This document shows, one piece after another, positions 9,402-18,394 of a DNA stretch of 64,000 nucleotides (the first letter of the stretch is position 1; each line of letters starts with the position of its first letter). Source of the DNA: an uncultured Bradyrhizobium sp. (GTDB lineage: Bacteria > Pseudomonadota > Alphaproteobacteria > Rhizobiales > Xanthobacteraceae); the NCBI RefSeq assembly GCF_947648125.1, contig NZ_CANSMR010000010.1, forward strand, positions 186,001-250,000, in the 5' to 3' direction. The position numbers and the translations under genes are program-made. The notes below the pieces were generated by a model that was given only the letters and a program-made list of their open reading frames with translations, searched no databases and had not been told where the DNA came from.

Positions 9402-9536
9402 GATCCATTTTTCCCTGTGGCAGACGCCATATTATATGGGGTCCTACTACGGCGCTGCCAAGGCAGCCGAAAGTCGCGTGCCATTCCAGAAAGAGTACTG
9501 CATCCGGTATGCCAGAGGAGCGATTAAGAATCGTTC

Positions 9537-10856
9537 TCAGGATTCGGTTTCGTCGGCCGGCGCGGCTTCCTCGAAGCGCTCGCGGGGCCAGACGATCTGC
9601 ACCACGGCGCCGTGATCGGGGAAGGGCCGATTGGTAAACGACACCTTGGCTCCGGTGCGTTCCAGCAGCGTCCTTGCGATGAAGACGCCCAAGCCCAGGC
9701 CACCACGCGCATTTTGGGCCTCATCCGCGCCCCGGCGGCGCGACAAATACGGCTCGCCGATCCGCTTCAGCATGTCAGGTGCGATGCCCGGGCCGTCGTC
9801 GGAGACGACGATCTCGATGGTTTCCGCGTTCCACCACGCGTTCACCTCGACCGTCTGATGCGCGAAATCGACCGCATTTTCGAGAATGTTTCCGACGCCA
9901 TAAAGGATCGCGGGATTGCGCGCCGCGACCGGTTCACGCGTTGCTGCGACAGCAAGCCGCACCTTGATGTTGATACCGAAATCGCGATGTGGCGCCACCG
10001 CCTCCTCGATCAGGGTCGACAGCTTCATGGTGTCGAACGGCGCGCCGCTTGATGATAATTGCGCAATCTTGCTCAGGATGTCGCGGCACCGCTGCGCCTG
10101 CTCGCGCACCGTCTTGAGGTCATCGGCGATCGCCGGGTCGTGCACCGTCTTCTCGAGCTCGCGCGAGATCAGGAAGATCGTCGACAGCGGCGTGCCGAGT
10201 TCATGCGCGGCGGCGGCGGCGAGGCCGTCGAGCTGGGTCAGATGCTGCTCGCGCGTCAGGATCAGCTCGGTCGCGGCAAGCGCATCGGAGAGCTGGCGCG
10301 CCTCCTCGGTCACCTGGAATGCGTAAAGGCTGGTGACGCCGATCGCGAGCAGGATCGAAAGCCAGACGCCGATCAAATAGATCGGCGGCAGCACCAGCGG
10401 ATCGTCGCCGTCCCAGGGCAGCGGCAGATGGTAGAAGAACAGCGCCGAGGCGCAGGCGACCGCAAGGCAGCCGAGCGCGATCGTCAGGCGGATCGGCAGC
10501 ACCGTGGCCGAGATCAGGACCGGCGCCAGGAACAGGAACGAGAACGGGTTCTGCAGCCCCCCGGTGAAATACAGAAGGCCGCCGAGCTCGACGATGTTGA
10601 TGGCGAGCAGGGCCGCGGCATAGGCCGGCTCCAGCCGCTGCATCGGGTTGAAGGCGATCTGCAGCGCCAGATTGAGCAGTGCCGAGAACGTCACGATGAT
10701 GACGCAGGGGACGATCGGAACGTCGAATTCCAGTCCCTGGGCCACGATGAAGATCGCGACGAGCTGGCCGAGCGCGGCGAGCCAGCGCAACCGCAGGATC
10801 GTATCCAGGCGGACATAGCGGCGAGGTTGGCGGAAATCGGAAGCGAAGTCGGTCAT
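9537..10856 (-). CDS. regS: RegS/ActS/RegB-type redox sensor histidine kinase
   Basis: A 439-residue membrane kinase with about six N-terminal helices and a cytoplasmic kinase core. The quinone-sensing signature GGLQNPF is at residues 99-105. The phosphorylated histidine is H218 in AAAAHELGTPLSTI. The redox-active cysteine expected in this family is C257 in REQAQRCRDI. The ATPase end shows a DDGPGI box and GGLGLGVFIA. These features together identify the RegB/PrrB/ActS/RegS family, which senses the redox state of the quinone pool and phosphorylates the regulator encoded next door. No residue expected in the family appears to be missing. Confidence 0.94.
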   Translation of the reverse strand: MTDFASDFRQPRRYVRLDTILRLRWLAALGQLVAIFIVAQGLEFDVPIVPCVIIVTFSALLNLALQIAFNPMQRLEPAYAAALLAINIVELGGLLYFTGGLQNPFSFLFLAPVLISATVLPIRLTIALGCLAVACASALFFYHLPLPWDGDDPLVLPPIYLIGVWLSILLAIGVTSLYAFQVTEEARQLSDALAATELILTREQHLTQLDGLAAAAAHELGTPLSTIFLISRELEKTVHDPAIADDLKTVREQAQRCRDILSKIAQLSSSGAPFDTMKLSTLIEEAVAPHRDFGINIKVRLAVAATREPVAARNPAILYGVGNILENAVDFAHQTVEVNAWWNAETIEIVVSDDGPGIAPDMLKRIGEPYLSRRRGADEAQNARGGLGLGVFIARTLLERTGAKVSFTNRPFPDHGAVVQIVWPRERFEEAAPADETES

Positions 10857-10934
10857 CTCTGGACTTTAGCTGTGCCGTGGGCGGCGCACAAATTCGCGAC
10901 TTAGCGCAAGCACGCGCGGCAAGCCTTGCGCTTA

Positions 10935-10949
10935 TTGTCGCAATGCCCC
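10935..10949 (-). promoter_or_regulatory. Possible RegR-type box
   Basis: Read on the minus strand the bases are GGGGCATTGCGACAA. They fit the RegR-box consensus I recall, GNG(A/G)C(A/G)TTNNGNCGC, except at the last two positions. It lies in the regS/ABC-exporter divergent gap. A 7-bp inverted repeat, GCGCAAG...CTTGCGC, is close by. Confidence 0.35.
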
Positions 10950-10961
10950 AATGACGGCGAT

Positions 10962-11798
10962 ATGCAACAGCGCGGAACAGGTCAGGCGCAAGCGCCTGCG
11001 GCCAATCAAGCGCCCAATCAGCCGCCCGCGGCCGATCAGAGCGGGTCGGCAGCGATCGACGTTGCGCATCTGGTCAAGGTCTACAAGACCACCCGCGCGG
11101 TCGACGATATCTCCTTCCGGATCGCGCGCGGCAGTATCACCGGCCTGCTCGGCGGCAACGGCGCCGGCAAGACCACGACGATCGCGATGATCATGGGGCT
11201 GGTGCTGCCGACCTCGGGCAGCGTCGCGGTGCTGGGCGCGAGAATTCCGGAACAGCGCTACGACGTGCTCGGCCGGATGAATTTCGAGAGCCCCTATGTC
11301 GACATGCCGATGCGGCTCACGGTGCGGCAGAACCTGACCATTTTCGGCCGCCTCTATGCCGTGAAGCATCTGCGCGAGCGGATCGACCAGCTCGCCGCCG
11401 ATCTCGATCTCACCGAATTCCTCGACCGCTCCAACGGTAAGCTCTCCGCCGGGCAGAAAACCCGCGTCGCGCTGGCGAAGGCGCTGATCAACGAGCCGGA
11501 CCTGCTGCTGCTCGACGAGCCGACCGCATCGCTCGACCCGGACACCGCCGACTGGGTGCGGCAACATCTCGAGACCTACCGCAAGACCCATAACGCGACC
11601 ATCCTGCTGGCCTCGCACAACATGCTGGAGGTCGAGCGCCTCTGTGACCGCGTCATCATCATGAAGCGCGGCAAGATCGAGGACGACGACAGCCCCGAGG
11701 GGATCATGGCGCGCTACAACCGCGACACGCTGGAAGAGGTGTTTCTCGACGTGGCGCGCGGCCGCCTCCGGGAGGGCGCGCCAGAGGGCACATCATGA
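10962..11798 (+). CDS. ABC-2 type exporter, ATP-binding subunit
   Basis: A 278-residue ABC ATPase. Walker A is GGNGAGKTT near residue 64, the signature motif is LSAGQKTR, and Walker B with the following Glu is LLLLDEPTASLD; the H-loop is ASHNMLEVE. The LSAGQKTRVALAKALI signature and the C-terminal EEVFLDVARG are typical of DrrA/NatA/CcmA-like exporters. I chose ATG 10962; an in-frame TTG at 10926 would add 12 residues. The first 25 residues are a Gln/Ala/Pro-rich linker. The stop overlaps the permease start by four bases, so the two are translationally coupled. The substrate is unknown. Confidence 0.85.
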   Translation: MQQRGTGQAQAPAANQAPNQPPAADQSGSAAIDVAHLVKVYKTTRAVDDISFRIARGSITGLLGGNGAGKTTTIAMIMGLVLPTSGSVAVLGARIPEQRYDVLGRMNFESPYVDMPMRLTVRQNLTIFGRLYAVKHLRERIDQLAADLDLTEFLDRSNGKLSAGQKTRVALAKALINEPDLLLLDEPTASLDPDTADWVRQHLETYRKTHNATILLASHNMLEVERLCDRVIIMKRGKIEDDDSPEGIMARYNRDTLEEVFLDVARGRLREGAPEGTS

Positions 11799-12619
11799 GC
11801 GAAATCGTCAGCCATCAGCCGCGCGGCGTCTCACTGCAACGCATCAATGCGATGGTGCTGCGCTATTGGTATCTCCTGATCTCGTCATGGCCGCGGCTGC
11901 TGGAACTGATCTACTGGCCGGCCTTGCAGATCATCACTTGGGGCTTCCTGCAGAATTACATCTCGCAAGCATCCGGATTCTTTGCCAGGGCGGGAGGCAC
12001 GCTGATCGGCGCCGTGATCCTGTGGGACATCCTGTTTCGCGGCCAGCTCGGCTTTTCCATCTCGTTCCTCGAAGAGATGTGGGCGCGCAATCTCGGCAAC
12101 CTGATGATGAGCCCGCTGAAGCCGATCGAATTCCTGCTCTCGCTGATGATCATGAGCCTGATCCGGCTTGCCATCGGCGTGATCCCGATGACGCTGCTGG
12201 CGCTGTTCTTTTTCGGCTTCAACTTCTACGCCATCGGGCTGCCGCTGATCGCGTTCTTCTGCAATCTGATCTTCACCAGCTGGTCGGTCGGCGTGTTCGC
12301 CTCGGGCCTTGTGTTGCGCAACGGGCTCGGCGCGGAGAGCATCGTCTGGACGCTGATGTTCGCGGTGATGCCGCTCGCCTGCATCTACTATCCGGTCGAG
12401 GTGTTGCCGGTCTGGCTGCAATATGTCGCCTGGACCTTGCCGCCGACCTATGTGTTCGAAGGCATGCGGTCGCTGCTGATCGATCACGTCTTCCGCGCCG
12501 ACCTGATGGCGTGGGCGCTGGTCATCAACGCCATCCTGTTCGCTGCCTCTTTTGCGGTCTTCCTTGCCCTTTTGCAGAGCGCCAAGCGCAACGGATCGCT
12601 GCTCGCGGGTGGTGAATAA
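11795..12619 (+). CDS. ABC-2 type exporter, permease subunit
   Basis: A 274-residue inner-membrane protein with six predicted hydrophobic segments. It has the ABC2_membrane layout, including a conserved PLACIYYPVEVLPVWLQYVAWTLPPTY-like stretch near residues 190-215 that precedes the last helices. It starts with ATGA overlapping the ATPase stop, and the pair forms a dedicated half-size exporter. Nothing in the neighbourhood identifies the cargo. Confidence 0.85.
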   Translation: MSEIVSHQPRGVSLQRINAMVLRYWYLLISSWPRLLELIYWPALQIITWGFLQNYISQASGFFARAGGTLIGAVILWDILFRGQLGFSISFLEEMWARNLGNLMMSPLKPIEFLLSLMIMSLIRLAIGVIPMTLLALFFFGFNFYAIGLPLIAFFCNLIFTSWSVGVFASGLVLRNGLGAESIVWTLMFAVMPLACIYYPVEVLPVWLQYVAWTLPPTYVFEGMRSLLIDHVFRADLMAWALVINAILFAASFAVFLALLQSAKRNGSLLAGGE

Positions 12620-12682
12620 ATGTCACTTTCCCGTGGATTCTCGGTGTTTTAGCCCGATATCGACCCCAGATTCGACTCGCGG

Positions 12683-12707
12683 CGCATTGACGCATTGTTA
12701 CGCATTG
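12683..12707 (+). promoter_or_regulatory. Three direct CGCATTG repeats upstream of phaZ
   Basis: CGCATTG occurs at 12683-12689, 12691-12697 and 12701-12707, starting 65 bases before the phaZ ATG. A TTGACG at 12687 overlaps the first two copies and could be a -35 element, although no good -10 sits at a standard distance. Regulator binding is an inference. Confidence 0.35.
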
Positions 12708-12747
12708 GTCAGTATGCTGCGGCGCAAAACAGGGGTCTGAAAATACT

Positions 12748-14076
12748 ATGCCCATCGGTGAATTTGGCGGTGCCCCGCCACTAGCGGCGGAAGGCAGCCC
12801 GGCACTCACGACGCCGCTGTACTGGATGTATGAGATGGCGCATGCGTCGCTCAATCCGGTACGCGCCGTGACCGACGCCACCAAGATCCTGTTTCAGAAT
12901 CCGCTCAATCCGTGGACGCACACCGAGTTCGGCAAATCGATCGCCGCCGGCTGCGAATTGTTCGAGCGCACCACGCGCCGCTACGGCAAGCCGGATTGGA
13001 ACCTGCCGACGACCGAGGTCAACGGCATCCGCACGGCGGTCGAGGTTCGCACGGTCTGGGAAAAGCCGTTCTGCCGCCTGCTGCATTTCGACCGCAAGCT
13101 GACGCGTCCTCTGCGCTCGCCGCAGCCGCGCGTGCTGATCGTGGCGCCGATGTCGGGCCACTATGCGACGCTGCTGCGCGGCACGGTTGAAGCGTTCCTG
13201 CCGACGCATGAGGTCTACATCACCGACTGGGCCGATGCGCGCATGGTGCCGCTCGCGGCCGGCCGGTTCGATCTCGACGACTATGTCGATTACCTGATCG
13301 AGATGCTGCATGCGCTCGGCGGCAACATGCACATCGTCGCGGTGTGCCAGCCTTCGGTGCCTGTCGTCGCAGCTGTTTCGGTGATGGAAGCCAGCAACGA
13401 CCCGTTTGTGCCGCTGTCGATGACGCTGATGGGCGGCCCGATCGACACCAGGCGCAATCCGACCGCGGTCAACAACCTCGCGGAAGAGCGCGGCATCGAA
13501 TGGTTCCGCAACAATGTCATCACCAAGGTGCCGTTCCCGCATCCGGGCGTGATGCGCGACGTCTATCCGGGTTTCCTGCAGCTCAACGGCTTCATCAGCA
13601 TGAACCTGGATCGGCACATGGACGCGCACAAGGCGCTGTTCGCCAATCTGGTGAAGGGTGACGGCGATCTCGTCGACAAGCACCGTGAATTCTATGACGA
13701 ATATCTCGCGGTGATGGACCTCACTGCCGAGTATTACCTGCAGACCGTCGACCTCGTCTTCGTCAAGCACGCGCTGCCGAAGGGCGAGATGACTCATCGC
13801 GGCAAGCCGGTCGATCCGTCGAAGATCCGCCGCGTCGCGCTGATGACGGTGGAAGGCGAGAAGGACGACATCTCCGGCCTCGGCCAGACCGAGGCGACAC
13901 ACGCGCTCTGCACCGCGATCCCAAACCATCGCCGCGTGCACTACGTGCAGAAGGGTGTCGGGCACTACGGCGTGTTCAACGGCTCGCGGTTCCGCTCCGA
14001 AATCGTGCCGCGAATCTCCGATTTCATGGTTTCGGCGGCCAATACGCGGCTTTCCCTGGTCGCCGCGGCCGAATAG
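12748..14076 (+). CDS. phaZ: Intracellular polyhydroxyalkanoate depolymerase
   Basis: A 442-residue cytoplasmic PhaZ of the native-granule type. The N-terminal TPLYWMYEMAHASLNPVRA and the long PMSGHYATLLRGTVEAFLP region are family hallmarks. The nucleophile is a cysteine rather than a serine, in VCQPSVPV at about residue 200, as in Ralstonia PhaZ1. The late GHYGVFNGSRFR segment carries the expected catalytic histidine. The enzyme mobilises stored poly-3-hydroxybutyrate. It is a single-gene unit with a strong terminator about 75 bases after the stop and CGCATTG repeats before the start. Confidence 0.93.
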   Translation: MPIGEFGGAPPLAAEGSPALTTPLYWMYEMAHASLNPVRAVTDATKILFQNPLNPWTHTEFGKSIAAGCELFERTTRRYGKPDWNLPTTEVNGIRTAVEVRTVWEKPFCRLLHFDRKLTRPLRSPQPRVLIVAPMSGHYATLLRGTVEAFLPTHEVYITDWADARMVPLAAGRFDLDDYVDYLIEMLHALGGNMHIVAVCQPSVPVVAAVSVMEASNDPFVPLSMTLMGGPIDTRRNPTAVNNLAEERGIEWFRNNVITKVPFPHPGVMRDVYPGFLQLNGFISMNLDRHMDAHKALFANLVKGDGDLVDKHREFYDEYLAVMDLTAEYYLQTVDLVFVKHALPKGEMTHRGKPVDPSKIRRVALMTVEGEKDDISGLGQTEATHALCTAIPNHRRVHYVQKGVGHYGVFNGSRFRSEIVPRISDFMVSAANTRLSLVAAAE

Positions 14077-14148
14077 GTATCGCCCCGGCCGCGATTATCG
14101 TAGTCACGCAAGTCACTGATTTAACTAAAAGAATCTCAAATCAGCCAA

Positions 14149-14190
14149 GGCTCAAGTGATGAATTTAATTTCATCTCTTGGGCCTTTTTC
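14149..14190 (+). terminator. Rho-independent terminator of phaZ
   Basis: GGCTCAAGTGATGAA (14149-14163) pairs with TTCATCTCTTGGGCC (14170-14184), giving 15 pairs with one mismatch and one G-T pair. The loop is six bases, followed by TTTTT. Confidence 0.85.
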
Positions 14191-14358
14191 GTGACTCCGA
14201 TTCATCAGAAAAATACCGGTTCCGACCCCAGCCGGTAGAGGTCAAATAACGGCCAACCCCTGTATATTGGGCAAATGATTTGTTTTTGCGCCGAGCGCTT
14301 TCCCTGGCGGCGGATATGGCAAAGTTCGGGCGAACTCCTGCTCCCCGGACTCTCAGAA

Positions 14359-15114
14359 ATGGCTACTCGCGCGCTCCTCTATCGGCGGCCTGCCGAACCC
14401 GCGACCGTATTGGTCAGACACGGCTCCCAGTTCTTCACCGTCAGACTGCGCCGGCATAGGCGCGCGCGCCGCTATACGCTCAGGATTCATCCGACCGACC
14501 GCGAAGCGATCCTGACGATGCCGCCGCGCGGCACGATCGTGGAGGCGAAGGAATTCGCCAATATCCATGGCGGCTGGATCGCCGCCCGTCTTGGCCGCTT
14601 GCCGAAGGCTGCGCCGTTCCAGCCCGGCACCGTGGTGCCGTTGCGCGGTGTGCCGCATCGGCTGGTGCATCGCTCGGGTGAGCGCGGCACGGTCTGGACC
14701 GAGACGCGCGACAGCGGCGAGAAGGTCCTTTGCGTCGCCGGCGGCGTCGAGCACATGGACCGCCGGGTGCATGACTTCCTCAAGCGCGAGGCGCGCAAGG
14801 ACCTGCAGAAGGCGGCGCAGCTGCACGCCGCGGAACTCGGCGTACGGGTCCGGCGTATCTCGATCCGCGACCAGTCCAGCCGTTGGGGCTCGTGCACCTC
14901 GGCGGGTTCGTTGTCGTTCTCGTGGCGGCTGATCCTGGCGCCGCCGTTCGTGCTCGACTACCTCGCCGCGCATGAGGTCGCGCATCTCGTCGAGATGAAT
15001 CACTCGGCGCGGTTCTGGCGGGTGGTCGACAAGGTCTGTGCGTCGGTCACGCGCGCCAAGAACTGGCTCGACACCTACGGCAACGACCTGCATCGCTACG
15101 GGATTCAGGAGTAG
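14359..15114 (+). CDS. YgjP-like zinc metallopeptidase (M48 family / DUF45)
   Basis: A 251-residue cytoplasmic protein of the YgjP/DUF45 family. The zinc site is AAHEVAHLVEMNHS near residue 204, with the partner histidine in the same segment, and SRWGSCTSAGSLSFSWRLI just before it is a very strong family signature. A basic RRHRRARRYTLRI stretch lies near the N-terminus. I start at MATRALLYRR (14359); an in-frame ATG at 14275 would add 28 residues with no better ribosome site. The physiological substrate is not established. Palindromic elements C and B lie between its stop and the convergent PBP1a gene. Confidence 0.85.
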   Translation: MATRALLYRRPAEPATVLVRHGSQFFTVRLRRHRRARRYTLRIHPTDREAILTMPPRGTIVEAKEFANIHGGWIAARLGRLPKAAPFQPGTVVPLRGVPHRLVHRSGERGTVWTETRDSGEKVLCVAGGVEHMDRRVHDFLKREARKDLQKAAQLHAAELGVRVRRISIRDQSSRWGSCTSAGSLSFSWRLILAPPFVLDYLAAHEVAHLVEMNHSARFWRVVDKVCASVTRAKNWLDTYGNDLHRYGIQE

Positions 15115-15138
15115 GCAGCGCTGTCTCCGCCACCTCCG

Positions 15139-15171
15139 CTGTCATCGCCCGCGCAAGCGGGCGATCCAGTC
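15139..15171. repeat. Short palindrome, family C (CATCGCCCG type), copy 0
   Basis: GTCATCGCCCGCGCAAGCGG continues into GCGATCCAGTCGCG, a truncated form of the longer family C elements near 44.6 and 50.4 kb. Confidence 0.6.
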
Positions 15172-15172
15172 G

Positions 15173-15260
15173 CGTAGGATGGGTAGAGCGAAGCGAAACC
15201 CATCGATTGATGTCCGCGGCACGAAGCTAATGGGTTTCGCTGCGCTCTACCCATCCTACG
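15173..15260. repeat. Palindromic element, family B, copy 2
   Basis: CGTAGGATGGGTAGAGCGAA is mirrored by an inverse copy ending CTACCCATCCTACG. It lies between the convergent metallopeptidase and PBP1a genes. Confidence 0.85.
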
Positions 15261-15277
15261 CACCAGCTGTCGACGGC

Positions 15278-17518
15278 CTACCGAAACAACCGATCCGCCA
15301 ACCAGCCATCCAGCCCCGCCGCAGCCTCCGGCCGCGCGTTCGGGTTCGGTGGCGCCGAGGCGCGGGCCGGCGTCGGCGGTGGCTGGCGGTAATAGCCGCC
15401 GCCGGACGGGACCGGCGCGGGCGGCGGTGCCTGCATCGGCGGTTGAATCTGCAGCGGTGCCGCCGGTGCTGGCGCTGATATCTGCGACGAGATCTGCATC
15501 AGGTTCGCCGGGGCCCAGCTGCCCTGCGAGTTCGGGATCGCCGCCACCGGCACGCCCTGATGCGCGGCCTTCATGAAGCGGGTCCACACTTCCACCGGCA
15601 GGCCGCCACCGGTTGCCTTCTTGGTCGGCGAATTGTCGTCATTGCCGAGCCAGACGCCGGTGACGAGCTTGGCGGTGTAGCCGATGAACCAGGCGTCGCG
15701 ATAATCCTGGCTGGTGCCGGTCTTGCCGGCGGCGGTCCAGCCGGGGATCTCGGCCTTGCGCGCGGTGCCCGAGATCAGCGTCTCGCGCATCATGCTGTTC
15801 ATCATCGCGTCATAGCGCGGCTCGATCACCTGGTTGGGTGGATCCGTCGGGCGGTCATAGAGTAGCTTGCCGGAACTGGTGCGGATCTTGGTCACCACAT
15901 GCGGCGAGATGGCGTAGCCGCCATTGGCGAACGGTGCATAGGCGCCGACCAGCTCGATCACGGACACTTCCGAGGTGCCGAGCGCGATCGAGACGTTGGG
16001 CTCTAACTTCGAGGAGATGCCGAGCCGGTGCGCAGTGCGCACCACGTTCTTGGCGCCGACCTCGACGCCGAGCCGCACCGCCACCGTGTTCAGCGACATC
16101 GCCAGCGCCTGGGTCAACGTCACCGAGCCGAAATATTCGTGGGTGTAGTTCTCCGGCTTCCAGCCCTTGATGTCGAGCGGCGCGTCGGTGCGGATGGTGT
16201 CCGGCGTCAGCCCGGATTCGACCGCGGTGAGATAGACGAACGGCTTGAATGACGAGCCCGGCTGCCGCTTCGCGGTGACGGCGCGATTGTACTGGCTCTC
16301 GGCATAGTTCCGGCCGCCGACCATGGCGCGCACCGCGCCGTCAGGCGTCATCGCCACCAGCGCACCCTGGCTGACATTGAACTTCACGCTCTTGGCGGCG
16401 AGCTCGTCGATGACGGCGGCTTCGGCGACGTTCTGCAGCTTCGGATCGATCGTGGTCTGCACCACGATGTCCTGGTCGATCTGGCCGACCAGATCGTCGA
16501 GCACTTCGCCGATCCAGTCGGCGACATAGTTCACGGTGCCGGCGCCGGCCGGCTTCACCGCAATCGAGGGCTGGCCGATCGAGGCTTTCGCTTGCGCCTC
16601 GGTGATGAACTTGGCGTCGGCCATCGCCGCGAGCACGACCTGCGCGCGCTGCTCGGCGCCCTCGGGGTTGCGGTTCGGCGCCAGCCGCGACGGCGACTTG
16701 ACGAGGCCCGCGAGCATTGCGGCTTCGGGCAAGGTCACGTTCTTCGCCGACTTGCCGAAATAGCGCTGCGCGGCGGCCTCGACGCCGTAGGCGCCGGAAC
16801 CGAAATAGACGCGGTTGAGATAGAGCTCGAGGATCTCGTCCTTGGAATGCTTGCGTTCCAGCCACAGCGCGAGCTCGGCCTCCTGCAGCTTGCGCTGCAT
16901 GGTGCGCTCCTGGGTCAGGAACAGGTTCTTGGCGAGCTGCTGCGTCAAGGTCGAACCGCCCTGCGACACACCTCGATGCAGCACGTTGGTGACGGCTGCG
17001 CGTAAAATGCCGAGCGGGTCGACGCCGAAATGCGAATAGAAGCGGCGGTCTTCGATGGCGATGAACGCCTTTGGCAGATAGGGCGGCAGGTCCTTCAACG
17101 CGATGTTGGCGCCGGCCATTTCGCCGCGCTGTGCCAGCACGCTGCCGTCGATCCCGACGATCTGGATCGTCGGCGGACGCTTGGGAATTTCCAGTGACTG
17201 GATCGGCGGCAGGTGCGCGCCGACCCACACCACGACACCGATCACGGCAATGCCCGTCCACAGGCCGAGCACCGCAGTCCAATAGAACAGGCGGCCGATG
17301 CCGAAGCCGCGCGACTTGCTGCGCCGCTTGCTGCCGCTGCGCGACGGGCGCGGTTTCTCGCTGCCGGAATTGCTGCTTTTGGGTTTGGATTTGGCGGGCT
17401 TGTCGTCGCCGCCGCCGGGAACGCGATCGGAGGGTGACAGGCGAAGGTCGGCGAGCGCGGCCGGAAGCCCGAACAGCGGCTCCTTGCGCGCACCGCCTTT
17501 TTTACGTCCCCACGCCAT
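15278..17518 (-). CDS. Penicillin-binding protein 1A (bifunctional transglycosylase/transpeptidase)
   Basis: A 746-residue class A PBP. A basic, low-complexity cytoplasmic tail (about residues 1-72) precedes one membrane helix (about 76-102). The GT51 domain shows IAIEDRRFYSHFGVD and GGSTLTQQLAKNLFL. The transpeptidase domain has the SxxK motif in GSSFKPF near residue 420, SLN in AMSLNTVAVR, and KTGTSQDYRDAWF. The last 90 residues are proline-rich. It builds and cross-links peptidoglycan at the inner membrane. I start at ATG 17518; a TTG two codons upstream is also open. The length and motif set fit alphaproteobacterial PBP1a. Confidence 0.92.
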   Translation of the reverse strand: MAWGRKKGGARKEPLFGLPAALADLRLSPSDRVPGGGDDKPAKSKPKSSNSGSEKPRPSRSGSKRRSKSRGFGIGRLFYWTAVLGLWTGIAVIGVVVWVGAHLPPIQSLEIPKRPPTIQIVGIDGSVLAQRGEMAGANIALKDLPPYLPKAFIAIEDRRFYSHFGVDPLGILRAAVTNVLHRGVSQGGSTLTQQLAKNLFLTQERTMQRKLQEAELALWLERKHSKDEILELYLNRVYFGSGAYGVEAAAQRYFGKSAKNVTLPEAAMLAGLVKSPSRLAPNRNPEGAEQRAQVVLAAMADAKFITEAQAKASIGQPSIAVKPAGAGTVNYVADWIGEVLDDLVGQIDQDIVVQTTIDPKLQNVAEAAVIDELAAKSVKFNVSQGALVAMTPDGAVRAMVGGRNYAESQYNRAVTAKRQPGSSFKPFVYLTAVESGLTPDTIRTDAPLDIKGWKPENYTHEYFGSVTLTQALAMSLNTVAVRLGVEVGAKNVVRTAHRLGISSKLEPNVSIALGTSEVSVIELVGAYAPFANGGYAISPHVVTKIRTSSGKLLYDRPTDPPNQVIEPRYDAMMNSMMRETLISGTARKAEIPGWTAAGKTGTSQDYRDAWFIGYTAKLVTGVWLGNDDNSPTKKATGGGLPVEVWTRFMKAAHQGVPVAAIPNSQGSWAPANLMQISSQISAPAPAAPLQIQPPMQAPPPAPVPSGGGYYRQPPPTPARASAPPNPNARPEAAAGLDGWLADRLFR

Positions 17519-17657
17519 CCGCAACGCTCACACCCTGACAGGGGTGCACGCTAGCGTTCCCGGTTTAAGGGGCGGTTACGCAAAGCTTAACGTGGGATTA
17601 GGAGGTGAGGCGGTGCATGCTACATGTAGATGGAACAACAAGACAAAGGAGCACCGC

Positions 17658-18083
17658 ATGGGCCATATCGATCCGACCAAGGACGTGTTTGCGCAATTCC
17701 GGGACAACAATCGGCCGGGCCCGATCCACATGCTCAATCTGGTGCGCTTGCGCGAATGGGCCGCCTATCCCGATGGCCGCAAGGCGACCGGCGCGGAAGC
17801 CTATGCTGCGTATGGCCGTGAGAGCGGCCCGGTGTTCGAACGGCTCGGCGGCCGTATCGTCTGGCAGGGCCGCTTCGAGCTGATGCTGATCGGTCCGCAG
17901 GAGGAGCGCTGGGATCACTGCTTCATCGCGGAGTATCCAAGCGTTGCCGCCTTCGTCGAAATGATCCGCGATCCGGTCTATCGCGAGGCGGTGAAGCATC
18001 GCCAGGCCGGCGTCGAGGATTCGCGGCTGATCCGCCACGCGGTGCTGCCGGTCGGCAAGAATTTCGGCGAGATTCCGGCGTAG
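17658..18083 (+). CDS. DUF1330 family protein
   Basis: A 141-residue soluble protein with an alpha/beta ferredoxin-like (dimeric barrel) pattern. GPIHMLNLVRLREWAAYPDG and RWDHCFIAEYPSVAAFVEMI are typical DUF1330 strands, and YREAVKHRQAGVEDSRLI is the final helix and strand. AAAGGA lies seven bases before the ATG. The family is common and of unknown function. It is divergent from the PBP1a gene. Confidence 0.8.
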   Translation: MGHIDPTKDVFAQFRDNNRPGPIHMLNLVRLREWAAYPDGRKATGAEAYAAYGRESGPVFERLGGRIVWQGRFELMLIGPQEERWDHCFIAEYPSVAAFVEMIRDPVYREAVKHRQAGVEDSRLIRHAVLPVGKNFGEIPA

Positions 18084-18113
18084 GCAATCAAAACCGCTAG
18101 CGCTTGCTATCCC

Positions 18114-18218
18114 CGTCACCCTGAGGAGCGCGTAGCGCGTCTCGAAGGGTGCACGGCCACAGCCGGGCCCCGTCGACCCTTCGAGACGGCCGCGTTGCGG
18201 CCTCCTCAGGGTGACGGA
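18114..18218. repeat. Palindromic element, family E (GTCACCCTGAGGAG type)
   Basis: GTCACCCTGAGGAGCGCG is mirrored about 80 bases on by CCTCCTCAGGGTGACGG, with inner CTCGAAGGGT / ACCCTTCGAG arms. It follows the DUF1330 stop. Confidence 0.8.
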
Positions 18219-18235
18219 GTGCACCGTTCCATCCA

Positions 18236-18320
18236 CGTCATTGCGAGCGAAGCGAAGCAATCCATGTCTCGGCTTGCGGAGCGATGGATTGCTTCGTCGC
18301 TATCGCTCCTCGCAATGACG
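18236..18320. repeat. Palindromic element, family F (CGTCATTGCGAGCG type)
   Basis: CGTCATTGCGAGCGAAGCGA is mirrored by an inverse copy ending GCTCCTCGCAATGACG, with GCAATCCAT / ATGGATTGC inner arms. Together with element E and the terminator at 18337 it fills the 311-base convergent gap. Confidence 0.8.
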
Positions 18321-18336
18321 GTGACAGGGCGAAGCC

Positions 18337-18371
18337 CCAAAACAAAATCGGCGGCCCGGAGGCCGCCGATT
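18337..18371 (-). terminator. Rho-independent terminator of the first solute-binding protein gene
   Basis: On the minus strand AATCGGCGGCC, a 4-base loop and GGCCGCCGATT form an 11-bp perfect stem, followed by TTGTTTTGGGG. It is about 24 bases past the stop at 18395. Confidence 0.85.
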
Positions 18372-18394
18372 GCATCTCAACTCTGCGCGGACAG

